17,863 bases of DNA from Blautia sp. (GTDB taxonomy: Bacteria; Bacillota; Clostridia; Lachnospirales; Lachnospiraceae). Location: contig JAUUSJ010000082.1 in the NCBI GenBank assembly GCA_030841965.1, positions 1 to 17,863 of the forward strand, given 5' to 3'. The notes under the pieces are model-generated. The model searched no databases and had not been told where the DNA came from. It was given only the letters and a program-made list of their open reading frames with translations. Position 1 is the stretch's first letter. The number at the start of each line of letters is the position of its first letter. Of this stretch, positions 7,383-14,269 are shown one piece after another. Made by a program: the position numbers and the translations under genes.

Positions 7383-7407
7383 GATAAAATAGTTTCACTG
7401 TTTTATC
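7383..7407 (+). other. Stem-loop between the two HPr-like genes
   Basis: GATAAAA (7383-7389) and TTTTATC (7401-7407) pair perfectly; the interior adds a wobble and AGT/ACT, giving an 11-bp stem with a TTC loop. No T-run follows, so it is not a standard terminator. It sits 68 bases before the second start codon and could cap or process the transcript. ATACCCTATG just upstream also occurs in the guaB leader, there too followed by a stem-loop. Confidence 0.5.
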
Positions 7408-7474
7408 TACGTCCTGCGGGTTTAAATTGAAATAATTATAAAATAATACTCAATTATAGGAGGCAAGCTTCATT

Positions 7475-7708
7475 ATGAAAACTGTAAAAATTTCTTTAAA
7501 CTCTATTGATAAAGTAAAAACATTTGTAAATGAGATTAATCGCTTTGACGCAGAGTTCGACTTAGTTTCTGGCAGATACGTCATCGATGCAAAATCCATC
7601 ATGGGGATTTTTAGCCTAGATATCTCAAAACCAATCGACCTAAATATTCATACGACGGAGAATTTAGACGAGATTTTGGAGAGATTAGCTCCATATATCG
7701 TAGAGTAA
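7475..7708 (+). CDS. HPr-like small protein lacking the active-site histidine (paralog 2)
   Basis: A 77-residue paralog of the preceding protein (70 percent identity over 76 positions, one extra C-terminal glutamate). It keeps the best match to HPr: K-S-I-M-G-I-F-S-L at 40-48, nearly the HPr Ser46 segment K-S-I-M-G-V-M-S-L. The histidine loop is again replaced (N-S-I-D-K-V-K, 9-15). Changes between the copies are mostly conservative and concentrate in the N-terminal helix and the 54-70 region; the R-Y-V-I-D-A-K-S-I core is identical, as expected of a functional duplication. A strong AGGAGG precedes the ATG by 11 bases. The gene is followed by a hairpin and an intrinsic terminator. It could be a Crh-like regulator or an HPr-fold protein of another function. 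Confidence 0.87.
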   Translation: MKTVKISLNSIDKVKTFVNEINRFDAEFDLVSGRYVIDAKSIMGIFSLDISKPIDLNIHTTENLDEILERLAPYIVE

Positions 7709-7711
7709 ATC

Positions 7712-7731
7712 CTATCTGCCAAGGCAGATAG
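7712..7731 (+). other. Perfect hairpin immediately after the second HPr-like gene
   Basis: CTATCTGCC and GGCAGATAG are perfect 9-base arms separated by two bases, starting three bases past the stop codon. There is no T-tract directly after it. It precedes a second, true terminator hairpin by three bases, so the transcript would end in two adjacent stem-loops. Confidence 0.7.
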
Positions 7732-7734
7732 CAG

Positions 7735-7781
7735 GAGGCTGACGGAGAATGAATTTCATTCCCATCAGCCTCTTTTATTTT
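7735..7781 (+). terminator. Intrinsic terminator of the HPr-like gene pair
   Basis: GAGGCTGA (7735-7742) pairs perfectly with TCAGCCTC (7765-7772); the interior GAATG/CATTC extends the stem. It is followed by TTTTATTTT. The orientation fits the plus-strand genes; on the minus strand there is no T-tract, so it is unlikely to end the convergent thiI transcript. Confidence 0.9.
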
Positions 7782-7797
7782 GCTTTTCTTTGTCTTT

Positions 7798-8976
7798 TTA
7801 GCGAATCTTGATTATCTCTGTGCTTTCAATCGCTTCCCTCATCAAGTCATCAATAACATCGTCCAGTTTTCTCTCTGATTTTTTAATCACATTGATATTT
7901 GGCTTTGTCACTGGATGCTTTGCCACAAATATTGTACAGCAATCCTCATATGGCAAGATAGAGGTCTCATATGTGTCAATCTTTTCTGCAATCGTCACAA
8001 TTTCCTGCTTATCCATACCGATACATGGTCGAAAAACTGGCATCGTACACACTTCATTCGTACATGCAAGACTCTGCATCGTCTGACTTGCCACCTGTCC
8101 AACACTCTCACCGGTGATAAGAGCCAGACATTTCGTCTCATTTGCGAAATGCTCTGCTATCTTCATCATATAGCGACGCATAATAATCGTGAGCTCATCA
8201 TGCGGACATTTCTCATAAATGGCCAGCTGAATATCGGTAAAATTTACAATATGAAGCTGAATTGGACCTGCGTATTTTGCCACCTGTTTTGCGAGGTCTA
8301 TCACCTTTTGCTTTGCCCTCTCGCTCGTATAAGGAGGTGCGTGAAAATATGTCGCATCGATGCGAACGCCCCTCTTGGCAATCATATATCCTGCGACTGG
8401 GCTATCGATTCCACCTGATAAGAGAAGCATCGCTTTTCCGTTTGTTCCTATCGGCATTCCGCCAGGTCCCTCAATAGAAGTAGAATAAATATATACTTTA
8501 TCTCGAATCTCCACATTTAGTCGAACATCTGGATGATGCACATCTACTCTCATCTGTGGAAAACGGTCTAATAAATCACTTCCAAGGTCCGCCGCAAGCT
8601 CCATCGAAGTTTTTGGATAACTCTTTTTCGCCCTTCTTCCTTGCACCTTAAATGTAAAATTTTTGTCAGGATAGCAGTGGTCCACATATTCTTGTACAAC
8701 TCTGGAAATATTTTCATACTCATTATTCTCTTCCACGATAATCGGACAAATCTCGACGATACCGAATACTTTTTTTAGTCCCTCAATCGTGTCCTCATAG
8801 TCAAACTCTCCTGTCGCCTCCACGAAGATACGCCCAGATTCCTTCCGAATCTCAAGCTCTCCCGCATCGCGAATCGCAAACTTAATCTGGCGCACAAGTG
8901 CATCCTCAAACATATATCTATTCTTTCCCTTAAGTGCAATCTCTGCGTACTTAATCAAAAATGCACGGTATTCCAT
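7798..8976 (-). CDS. thiI: tRNA 4-thiouridine synthase ThiI
   Basis: A 392-residue protein. The N-terminal ferredoxin-like plus THUMP part (about 1-165) opens with Y-A-E-I-A-L-K-G-K-N-R, typical of ThiI. The PP-loop ATP site S-G-G-I-D-S is at 187-192, followed by F-H-A-P-P-Y-T. The G-E-S-V-G-Q-V-A-S-Q-T segment is at 289-299, and C346/C347 lie in Y-E-D-C-C-T-I-F. It adenylates U8 of tRNA and inserts sulfur to make s4U; some homologs also serve thiamine thiazole synthesis. There is no C-terminal rhodanese domain, as usual in Gram-positives, where a dedicated cysteine desulfurase delivers sulfur. Such a gene lies 50 bases upstream, probably in the same transcript. AAGGA precedes the ATG. Confidence 0.95.
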   Translation of the reverse strand: MEYRAFLIKYAEIALKGKNRYMFEDALVRQIKFAIRDAGELEIRKESGRIFVEATGEFDYEDTIEGLKKVFGIVEICPIIVEENNEYENISRVVQEYVDHCYPDKNFTFKVQGRRAKKSYPKTSMELAADLGSDLLDRFPQMRVDVHHPDVRLNVEIRDKVYIYSTSIEGPGGMPIGTNGKAMLLLSGGIDSPVAGYMIAKRGVRIDATYFHAPPYTSERAKQKVIDLAKQVAKYAGPIQLHIVNFTDIQLAIYEKCPHDELTIIMRRYMMKIAEHFANETKCLALITGESVGQVASQTMQSLACTNEVCTMPVFRPCIGMDKQEIVTIAEKIDTYETSILPYEDCCTIFVAKHPVTKPNINVIKKSERKLDDVIDDLMREAIESTEIIKIR

Positions 8977-9026
8977 CTTCCCTCTTCCTTTCTGTTTTTA
9001 TTTTAAGAAATTATACTAAAACCGTC

Positions 9027-10169
9027 TCATCGCCTTGTAAATTTCCGAAGCATCGGAACAATCTCTTTTAGTACTCTCACTACCTCATCGACTTCTTCTT
9101 TTGTATTAAAGGAAGAGAATGTAAAACGAAGTGTTGATTCCTTTTCTTCCTTTGTAAGTCCTATCGCAACTAGAGTATTGCTCGTTCCCTTTTTATTATT
9201 GGAACAGGCCGCCCCGGCAGAGACATAAATCTCTCTCTCCTCGAGAGCATGGAGCAAAACTTCACTTCGCACTCCACGAAAACTAATGCTTGCCACATGT
9301 GGAGCCGCCCCAGAATTATTTTTTAAATTTTCTATCTCCATGACAGAAGAGATAAAATACTCCTTTACCTGTCTTATCTTCTCGTTTCTTACATCCAATC
9401 CATCTTGAATCCACTTTGCGGCTACTCCAAGTCCTGCTATTCCCGGCACGTTTTCCGTTCCAGAGCGCATTCCTCTCTCCTGATGACCACCGTATACTAA
9501 GGGCTTTACCTTTACTTTCTGTCGAATAAATAAGGCTCCTGTTCCCTTTGGCGCGTGAATCTTATGACCACTGATTGTCATCAAATCGATCTTCCATCTC
9601 TTCGGATACAGATGCATCTTCCCATATGCCTGCACAGCATCTACATGAAATAACGTATTCGGATTCTTTTTCTTTATCACCTTAGCAATCTCTTGTACTG
9701 GCTCTATCGTTCCAATCTCATTATTCACACACATGACAGATACTAAAATCGTATCCTCCCTGATTGCCTCCTCCAGCTTTTCTAGGGAGATAACTCCCGC
9801 ATGGTCTACCGAAAGATATGTCACTTCAAACCCTATTGATTCCAGATAATAAAATGCCTCCGACACAGAGGCATGTTCTACCTTTGTTGTAATCAAATGC
9901 TTTCCCGCTCTTTGATTGGCAAGAGCAGACCCGATAATTGCGATATTATTCCCCTCTGTTCCCCCAGATGTAAAATATACCTCCCCTGGTTCTACTTTCA
10001 GAGAATCTGCAATAATCTTTCTCGTATTTTTTAAATATTTTTCAGCCTCCACACCCTTTGTATGCATCGCTGAGGGATTGCCGTAATCTTCCATCAATAC
10101 TTTTACAACTTCCTCTTTGACCTCTGGCAAAACTCTCGTTGTAGCGCCATTGTCCAAATAAATTTCCAC
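9027..10169 (-). CDS. Cysteine desulfurase (NifS/IscS family), likely ThiI sulfur donor
   Basis: A 380-residue PLP enzyme that takes sulfur from L-cysteine as an enzyme persulfide. Visible sites: H99 (K-V-E-H-A-S), D177 and Q180 for the cofactor ring, K203 in S-G-H-K-I-H-A for the Schiff base, and catalytic C322 in A-A-C-S-N-N-K-K-G. The loop after the cysteine is short and lacks the extended S-G-S-A-C-T-S of housekeeping IscS, fitting dedicated partners such as Bacillus NifZ, which serves ThiI. No scaffold gene (iscU, sufU) is next to it, but thiI is. The start is GTG with GAGGA six bases upstream; the first residues I-Y-L-D-N-G-A-T-T are exactly the family N-terminus. Confidence 0.93.
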   Translation of the reverse strand: MEIYLDNGATTRVLPEVKEEVVKVLMEDYGNPSAMHTKGVEAEKYLKNTRKIIADSLKVEPGEVYFTSGGTEGNNIAIIGSALANQRAGKHLITTKVEHASVSEAFYYLESIGFEVTYLSVDHAGVISLEKLEEAIREDTILVSVMCVNNEIGTIEPVQEIAKVIKKKNPNTLFHVDAVQAYGKMHLYPKRWKIDLMTISGHKIHAPKGTGALFIRQKVKVKPLVYGGHQERGMRSGTENVPGIAGLGVAAKWIQDGLDVRNEKIRQVKEYFISSVMEIENLKNNSGAAPHVASISFRGVRSEVLLHALEEREIYVSAGAACSNNKKGTSNTLVAIGLTKEEKESTLRFTFSSFNTKEEVDEVVRVLKEIVPMLRKFTRR

Positions 10170-10195
10170 TTACTTTCCTCTTTTCTACATAATAT

Positions 10196-10233
10196 GATAT
10201 TGGGGTCAAAAGGTCTTTTGCCCCTTTGATATC
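10196..10233. repeat. Palindromic element in the cysteine desulfurase leader
   Basis: CAAAAG (10207-10212) and CTTTTG (10215-10220) are perfect arms two bases apart, extended outward by GGGG/CCCC with one bulged base and by GATAT/ATATC. Together they make a nearly continuous hairpin of about 38 bases. It is inside the predicted 5' leader, 27 bases from the GTG start, and has no T-tract. The compact design suggests a dispersed palindromic repeat or a leader RNA structure. Confidence 0.7.
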
Positions 10234-10270
10234 GGATTCTATGCCCTTTTGGCGCAGAAAAATATAGTCC

Positions 10271-10305
10271 GGATACATTTTATCATTGTATCCTCTTTAT
10301 CGCAA
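10271..10305 (-). promoter_or_regulatory. Promoter with overlapping dyad, upstream of the cysteine desulfurase gene
   Basis: On the minus strand TTGCGA (10300-10305) and TAAAAT (10277-10282) are 17 bases apart. A perfect dyad, GGATACA (10271-10277) and TGTATCC (10287-10293), covers the -10 element and half the spacer. Such a position fits a repressor operator; no regulator can be named. The dyad could equally be a small hairpin in readthrough RNA. Confidence 0.5.
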
Positions 10306-10315
10306 GAGCCATTTT

Positions 10316-10350
10316 AAAAAGGAGCTGCCGGAATATCTCCAACAACTCCT
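10316..10350 (-). terminator. Intrinsic terminator of guaB
   Basis: On the minus strand the arms 10338-10350 and 10320-10332 pair at all 13 positions when three G-U wobbles are allowed, around a 5-nt loop. A run of five Ts follows. It begins 28 bases after the guaB stop codon. Confidence 0.88.
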
Positions 10351-10377
10351 CTTTCTCTCTATTATGAAATATTACAT

Positions 10378-11829
10378 CTACTCTACGCTATAGTTTGGAG
10401 CCTCTTTTGTGATATGAATATCATGAGGATGGCTCTCCTTTAAGGATGCAGCAGAAATCTTAACGAACTCTCCTTTCTCCTTCAAATCCTGAATAGTAGG
10501 TGCTCCACAGTATCCCATACCAGAACGAAGTCCACCAATTAACTGGAAGATGGTATCTTCGACAGTTCCCTTATAAGCGACACGACCCTCAACGCCCTCT
10601 GGAACTAATTTCTTTGCGTTCTCCTGGAAATATCTGTCTTTGCTTCCATTCTCCATAGCAGCAATAGAACCCATACCACGGTATACTTTGTATTTTCTTC
10701 CCTGATATAATTCAAATGCTCCTGGACTCTCGTCACATCCTGCCAAAATACTTCCCAACATAACGACATTCGCACCTGCCGCAATTGCCTTTGTGATATC
10801 TCCAGAGTACTTAATACCACCGTCTGCGATAATTGGAATATTATGTTTTACAGCCTCCTCATAACAGTTCATAACGGCTGTAATCTGAGGTACACCGATA
10901 CCTGCAACGACACGAGTCGTACAGATAGAACCAGGTCCGATACCAACCTTAACTGCGTCTACACCACTCTCAATCAGCGCTCTTGTGGCAGACGCCGTTG
11001 CTACATTACCTGCGATAACCTGTAAATCTGGGTATTTTTCCTTCACCATTCTGAAGGTACGGATAACATTTGCAGAATGTCCATGTGCTGTGTCGATAAC
11101 GATACAGTCTACATGAGCTCTCATAAGCTCGTCCACACGAGTCAAGATATCTGGTGTTGCTCCTACTGCCGCACCACAGAGTAATCTTCCGTGAGAATCC
11201 TTGGCTGCATCTGGATATTTGATATTCTTCTCAATATCTTTAATTGTAATTAAACCTTTTAAATTGAAATTTTCATCTACAATTGGAAGTTTTTCTTTTC
11301 TTGATTTTCTCAAAATTTCTTTTGCCTCGTCTAGACTAATTCCCTCTCTGGCAGTCACTAAATTTTCTGAGGTCATAGATTCTTTAATCTTCTTGCTAAA
11401 ATCTGTCTCGAATTTTAAATCACGGTTTGTGATAATGCCAACTAATCTGCCATTTTCTGTGATAGGAACACCTGAGATGCGGAATTTGGCCATAAGCTCC
11501 TCTGCATCACGGATTGTATGATCTTGAGATAAGAAAAATGGGTCTGTGATAACTCCATTCTCAGAACGTTTTACCTTGTCAACCTCTTCTGCCTGCTGTT
11601 CAATGGACATATTTTTATGGATAATACCAATACCACCTTGTCTTGCCATCGCAATTGCCATTCTGTACTCTGTAACCGTATCCATACTCGCACTCATTAA
11701 TGGAATATTCAACTTAATCTTATTCGTCAACTTTGTCTCTAAGTTCACTTCATTTGGAATGACCTCAGAATAAGCTGGAACTAATAATACATCATCAAAT
11801 GTAATTCCTTCGCCAATAATTTTACCCAT
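10378..11829 (-). CDS. guaB: Inosine-5'-monophosphate dehydrogenase
   Basis: A 483-residue enzyme that oxidises IMP to XMP with NAD, the committed step of GMP synthesis. It opens F-D-D-V-L-L-V-P-A-Y-S (11-21). Two CBS domains lie at about 95-210 between barrel strands. The catalytic loop G-I-G-P-G-S-I-C-T-T-R (296-306) carries C303; the D-G-G-I segment (336-339) binds phosphate, and R399-Y400 sit in the mobile flap. The frame extends upstream to a GTG at 11862, but the ATG at 11829 has GAGGA nine bases before it and gives the family's usual N-terminus, so I chose that. It is a single-gene unit with its own promoter, long leader and terminator. Length is normal for bacterial IMPDH. Confidence 0.97.
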   Translation of the reverse strand: MGKIIGEGITFDDVLLVPAYSEVIPNEVNLETKLTNKIKLNIPLMSASMDTVTEYRMAIAMARQGGIGIIHKNMSIEQQAEEVDKVKRSENGVITDPFFLSQDHTIRDAEELMAKFRISGVPITENGRLVGIITNRDLKFETDFSKKIKESMTSENLVTAREGISLDEAKEILRKSRKEKLPIVDENFNLKGLITIKDIEKNIKYPDAAKDSHGRLLCGAAVGATPDILTRVDELMRAHVDCIVIDTAHGHSANVIRTFRMVKEKYPDLQVIAGNVATASATRALIESGVDAVKVGIGPGSICTTRVVAGIGVPQITAVMNCYEEAVKHNIPIIADGGIKYSGDITKAIAAGANVVMLGSILAGCDESPGAFELYQGRKYKVYRGMGSIAAMENGSKDRYFQENAKKLVPEGVEGRVAYKGTVEDTIFQLIGGLRSGMGYCGAPTIQDLKEKGEFVKISAASLKESHPHDIHITKEAPNYSVE

Positions 11830-12077
11830 TGTTCTTTTCCTCACTTTCTTTTCACTTTTCACTTGTCATCGATATACCTGACACTCCAACATACGCTGGT
11901 TTTATGTATAGGGCTCGTGTCAAAACCCTTTTATCATCCTATCTTACTATATTTATGCATCATCAGCCCTTCGGGCGAAGAAACAGCTGCGCTGTTTCAT
12001 AGGGTATGAAAAAAGAACCCTAAAATCTAAGAAATATCCGTCTCTAGAGATTTTATGTCCTTTTCTTCTCCTTGTGG
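11830..12077 (-). promoter_or_regulatory. Long structured 5' leader of guaB
   Basis: From the predicted start of transcription, the leader holds a row of stems in minus-strand order: AAAATCT/AGATTTT (12022-12054), TAGGGT/ACCCTA (12000-12022), GAAACAGC/GCTGTTTC (11980-11998, perfect, 3-nt loop), GCCC/GGGC (11966-11976) and TGACAC/GTGTCA (11879-11922). The second hairpin's loop contains a T-run. I cannot match this to a known riboswitch class; it lacks recognisable guanine-riboswitch elements. It may be a cis-regulatory RNA or a cluster of small repeats. Confidence 0.5.
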
Positions 12078-12083
12078 TTACTA

Positions 12084-12112
12084 ATACTAACAAACAAATT
12101 TCATTTTGTCAA
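12084..12112 (-). promoter_or_regulatory. Promoter of guaB
   Basis: A perfect TTGACA (12107-12112, minus strand) is followed after 17 bases by TAGTAT (12084-12089). Transcription would begin near 12077. The upstream 150 bases are AT-rich and show no further motif except the preceding operon's terminator. Confidence 0.75.
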
Positions 12113-12260
12113 CACAATTTCTCGAAAGAATTTAAAAAAAATCATTTTTTCTGAATCTTTTTGTATTTACGCCATTTTGTTACAAAGAAAACTGCCTTTA
12201 TTTTGCAATCTTTTCTATGATTTTTTTCTTTAAAAATGCAATTTATTATCGATTTAGACA

Positions 12261-12300
12261 AAAAAAATGAGGACTGTCACTTAAATTTTGTGACAGTCCT
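12261..12300 (-). terminator. Intrinsic terminator of the nfnA-nfnB-membrane protein operon
   Basis: AGGACTGTCAC and GTGACAGTCCT (12270-12280 and 12290-12300) are perfect 11-base arms around a 9-nt loop. On the minus strand eight Ts follow after CA. It starts 15 bases past the stop of the membrane protein gene. Confidence 0.95.
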
Positions 12301-12314
12301 TATTCATATACCGA

Positions 12315-12824
12315 CTAATCTAAAAATACTTTCTGCATAGAAGTCAAACGGAATAACTCTACCGTCTTCTCCGATGGCTCTATAATAATATGAAGAAAGG
12401 AGCCACCTTGGTTCACTATCATACTATATCTCCTCTTCTTCTCATTCCCAGAGGAAAAATCAAGTGTCTTGGCTACTTTTCCATTCAAGTATCCATCTAA
12501 GCGATGAGAGCCGTATGGCGCAATAAGCTGAATCTCTTTAAAATCTGTTGAAAAGACTTTTTTTCTCTTATTTTGAGCGATAATTTTATCTACATCAAAA
12601 TCTGGAGAGAGAAAATTATACTCATACTCAATCTTTGTGTACTGCCATAAAAAGGCAGCGAGCACAATTACGAGCACGATTAAAAACAGAAATCTCGGTA
12701 TAAAAAGAAAGATTCCAAGACTTAAAAGAATCGCAGCCGCGATAATGCCAACTCTCTTCATAATTACTTGTGAATTTGTCTCCACTGAAACTAAATCTTC
12801 TGTATAAGTGTCATTTACTGTCAT
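12315..12824 (-). CDS. Conserved hypothetical protein with two membrane helices (possibly DUF6106)
   Basis: A 169-residue protein with a short polar N-terminus (M-T-V-N-D-T-Y-T-E-D), two back-to-back hydrophobic segments (about 25-42 and 44-60) joined by a P-R turn, and a cytoplasmic-looking soluble domain (61-169) rich in beta pattern and basic residues. I do not recognise catalytic motifs. The shape resembles DUF6106 proteins, from memory and without a search. The frame allows an ATG at 12839, but GGAGG within that stretch lies seven bases before the ATG at 12824, so the latter start is preferred. It follows nfnB by 46 bases and shares its terminator, so it is probably co-transcribed with the Nfn genes; whether it works with them is unknown. 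Confidence 0.75.
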   Translation of the reverse strand: MTVNDTYTEDLVSVETNSQVIMKRVGIIAAAILLSLGIFLFIPRFLFLIVLVIVLAAFLWQYTKIEYEYNFLSPDFDVDKIIAQNKRKKVFSTDFKEIQLIAPYGSHRLDGYLNGKVAKTLDFSSGNEKKRRYSMIVNQGGSFLHIIIEPSEKTVELFRLTSMQKVFLD

Positions 12825-12870
12825 TCCATCTACCTCCATCGCTGTCTACGTCAGCAGACATGTGTATTTG

Positions 12871-14268
12871 CTATTTTTGCGATAGTTTTTCATCAATTGC
12901 TTTTGCAGCTTTCTTGCCAGCTCCCATTGCCAAGATAACTGTAGCTGCACCTGTAACCGTATCTCCACCTGCATATACATTTTCCTTAGAGGATTCCATT
13001 GTCTCTTCATTTACAATAATTCCACCCCATCTTTGGCAGTCAAGACCTGGTGTCGTCTGACGAATCAATGGGTTAGGGCTCTGTCCAATTGCGATGACAA
13101 CAGTCTCCACATCGATAATATAATTGGAGCCCTCAACTGGAACCGGACGTCTTCTTCCTGAAGCATCTGGCTCTCCAAGCTCTTGTTTTACAACTTCCAG
13201 ACCTTTTACCCAGCCATTCTCATCTCCGAGAACCTGTGCTGGATTATTGAGAAATCTAAAAATAATTCCCTCTTCTTTTGCGTGATGAAGCTCCTCAAGA
13301 CGGGCTGGTGCCTCCTCCTCGCTTCTTCTATATACGATATAAACTTCCTCTGCTCCGAGTCTCTTTGCAGTTCTCGCAGCGTCCATCGCCACGTTACCTG
13401 CACCGACAACAGCCACTCTCTTTCCGATTTTGATAGGAGTTGGAGCTTCTGGGAATTTATAACCCTTCATTAAGTTTACACGAGTTAAAAATTCATTGGC
13501 AGAATATACACCGAGTAAATTCTCCCCTGGGATATTTAAGAAACGTGGAAGACCTGCTCCACTTCCGACAAATACTGCCTCATATCCCTCTTCCATCAAC
13601 TCGTCGATTGTGATAGAACGTCCGACAATTACATTCGGCTCAATTTTAACGCCTAAATCTTCCACTGTCTTAATTTCCTGCGCAACTAATGCCTTAGGAA
13701 GACGAAACTCTGGAATACCGTAGCTTAATACTCCGCCAGCTTTATGTAAAGCTTCAAAGACAGTAACGTCATATCCCTTTTTAATGAGCTCACCAGCACA
13801 AGTAATACCAGATGGACCAGAGCCTACAACAGCCACCTTCTTGCCATTTTTCTCAATCTCAACCTTCGCTGGCTTTGCGTTTGCCATATGATAATCTGCG
13901 ACAAAACGCTCCATACGACCGATTCCGACTGGCTCTCCCTTAATGCCGCGGACACATTTGCCCTCACATTGATTTTCCTGAGGACAAACACGTCCACAGA
14001 TTGCAGGAAGTGCATTCTCTCTCGTGATAACCTCGTAGGCAGCCTCGAAATCTCCCTCTGCCACTTTCTCAATAAACTCAGGGATTGGGACATTGACTGG
14101 ACATCCACCCACACAAGGTTTATTCTTGCAATTTAAACAACGTGTCGCCTCTTCCATAGCCATCTCTGCTGTGTATCCAAGGGCAACCTCCTCAAAGTTT
14201 TTATTTCTCACATTTGGGTCCTGCTCAGGCATAGGTACCTTTGTCAGACTCATATTTTTCTTTGCCAT
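12871..14268 (-). CDS. nfnB: NfnB-type large subunit of NADH-dependent ferredoxin:NADP+ oxidoreductase (annotated elsewhere as gltA/GltD-like)
   Basis: A 465-residue flavoprotein of the glutamate synthase small-subunit family. Two iron-sulfur motifs occur at the N-terminus: C44, C47, C52, C56 and C91, C95, C101, C105. The FAD site G-S-G-P-S-G is at 149-154, and a second Rossmann motif G-A-G-N-V-A (289-294) binds NAD(P)H. A-G-G-D-T closes the FAD site near 433-437. Alone it could be called NADPH-dependent glutamate synthase, but no glutamate synthase large subunit is present and the preceding gene, one base away, is an NfnA-like partner. Together they fit Nfn, which bifurcates electrons between NADPH, NAD and ferredoxin. 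A GGGGG sequence at the end of nfnA serves as its ribosome binding site. Confidence 0.9.
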   Translation of the reverse strand: MAKKNMSLTKVPMPEQDPNVRNKNFEEVALGYTAEMAMEEATRCLNCKNKPCVGGCPVNVPIPEFIEKVAEGDFEAAYEVITRENALPAICGRVCPQENQCEGKCVRGIKGEPVGIGRMERFVADYHMANAKPAKVEIEKNGKKVAVVGSGPSGITCAGELIKKGYDVTVFEALHKAGGVLSYGIPEFRLPKALVAQEIKTVEDLGVKIEPNVIVGRSITIDELMEEGYEAVFVGSGAGLPRFLNIPGENLLGVYSANEFLTRVNLMKGYKFPEAPTPIKIGKRVAVVGAGNVAMDAARTAKRLGAEEVYIVYRRSEEEAPARLEELHHAKEEGIIFRFLNNPAQVLGDENGWVKGLEVVKQELGEPDASGRRRPVPVEGSNYIIDVETVVIAIGQSPNPLIRQTTPGLDCQRWGGIIVNEETMESSKENVYAGGDTVTGAATVILAMGAGKKAAKAIDEKLSQK

Positions 14269-14269
14269 C

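Noticed and set aside
10042..10278. 78-codon minus-strand frame before and into the desulfurase gene
   Set aside because: Its 3' half overlaps the desulfurase in another frame, and its 5' half crosses the palindromic repeat; no ribosome binding site or family resemblance.
11918..11923. TTGACA on the minus strand close to guaB
   Set aside because: No -10 element at 16-18 bases; the pair at 12084-12112 is much better.
11955..11976. Fluoride-riboswitch-like GGGCTGATGATGC on the minus strand in the guaB leader
   Set aside because: It resembles the 3' part of that aptamer, but the required 5' strand (GATGG-type segment that pairs with it) is not present, and guaB is not a usual target.
12871..14268. 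Glutamate synthase small subunit
   Set aside because: No large subunit is present and the adjacent NfnA-like gene with Asp plus three Cys cluster ligands fits NfnAB better.
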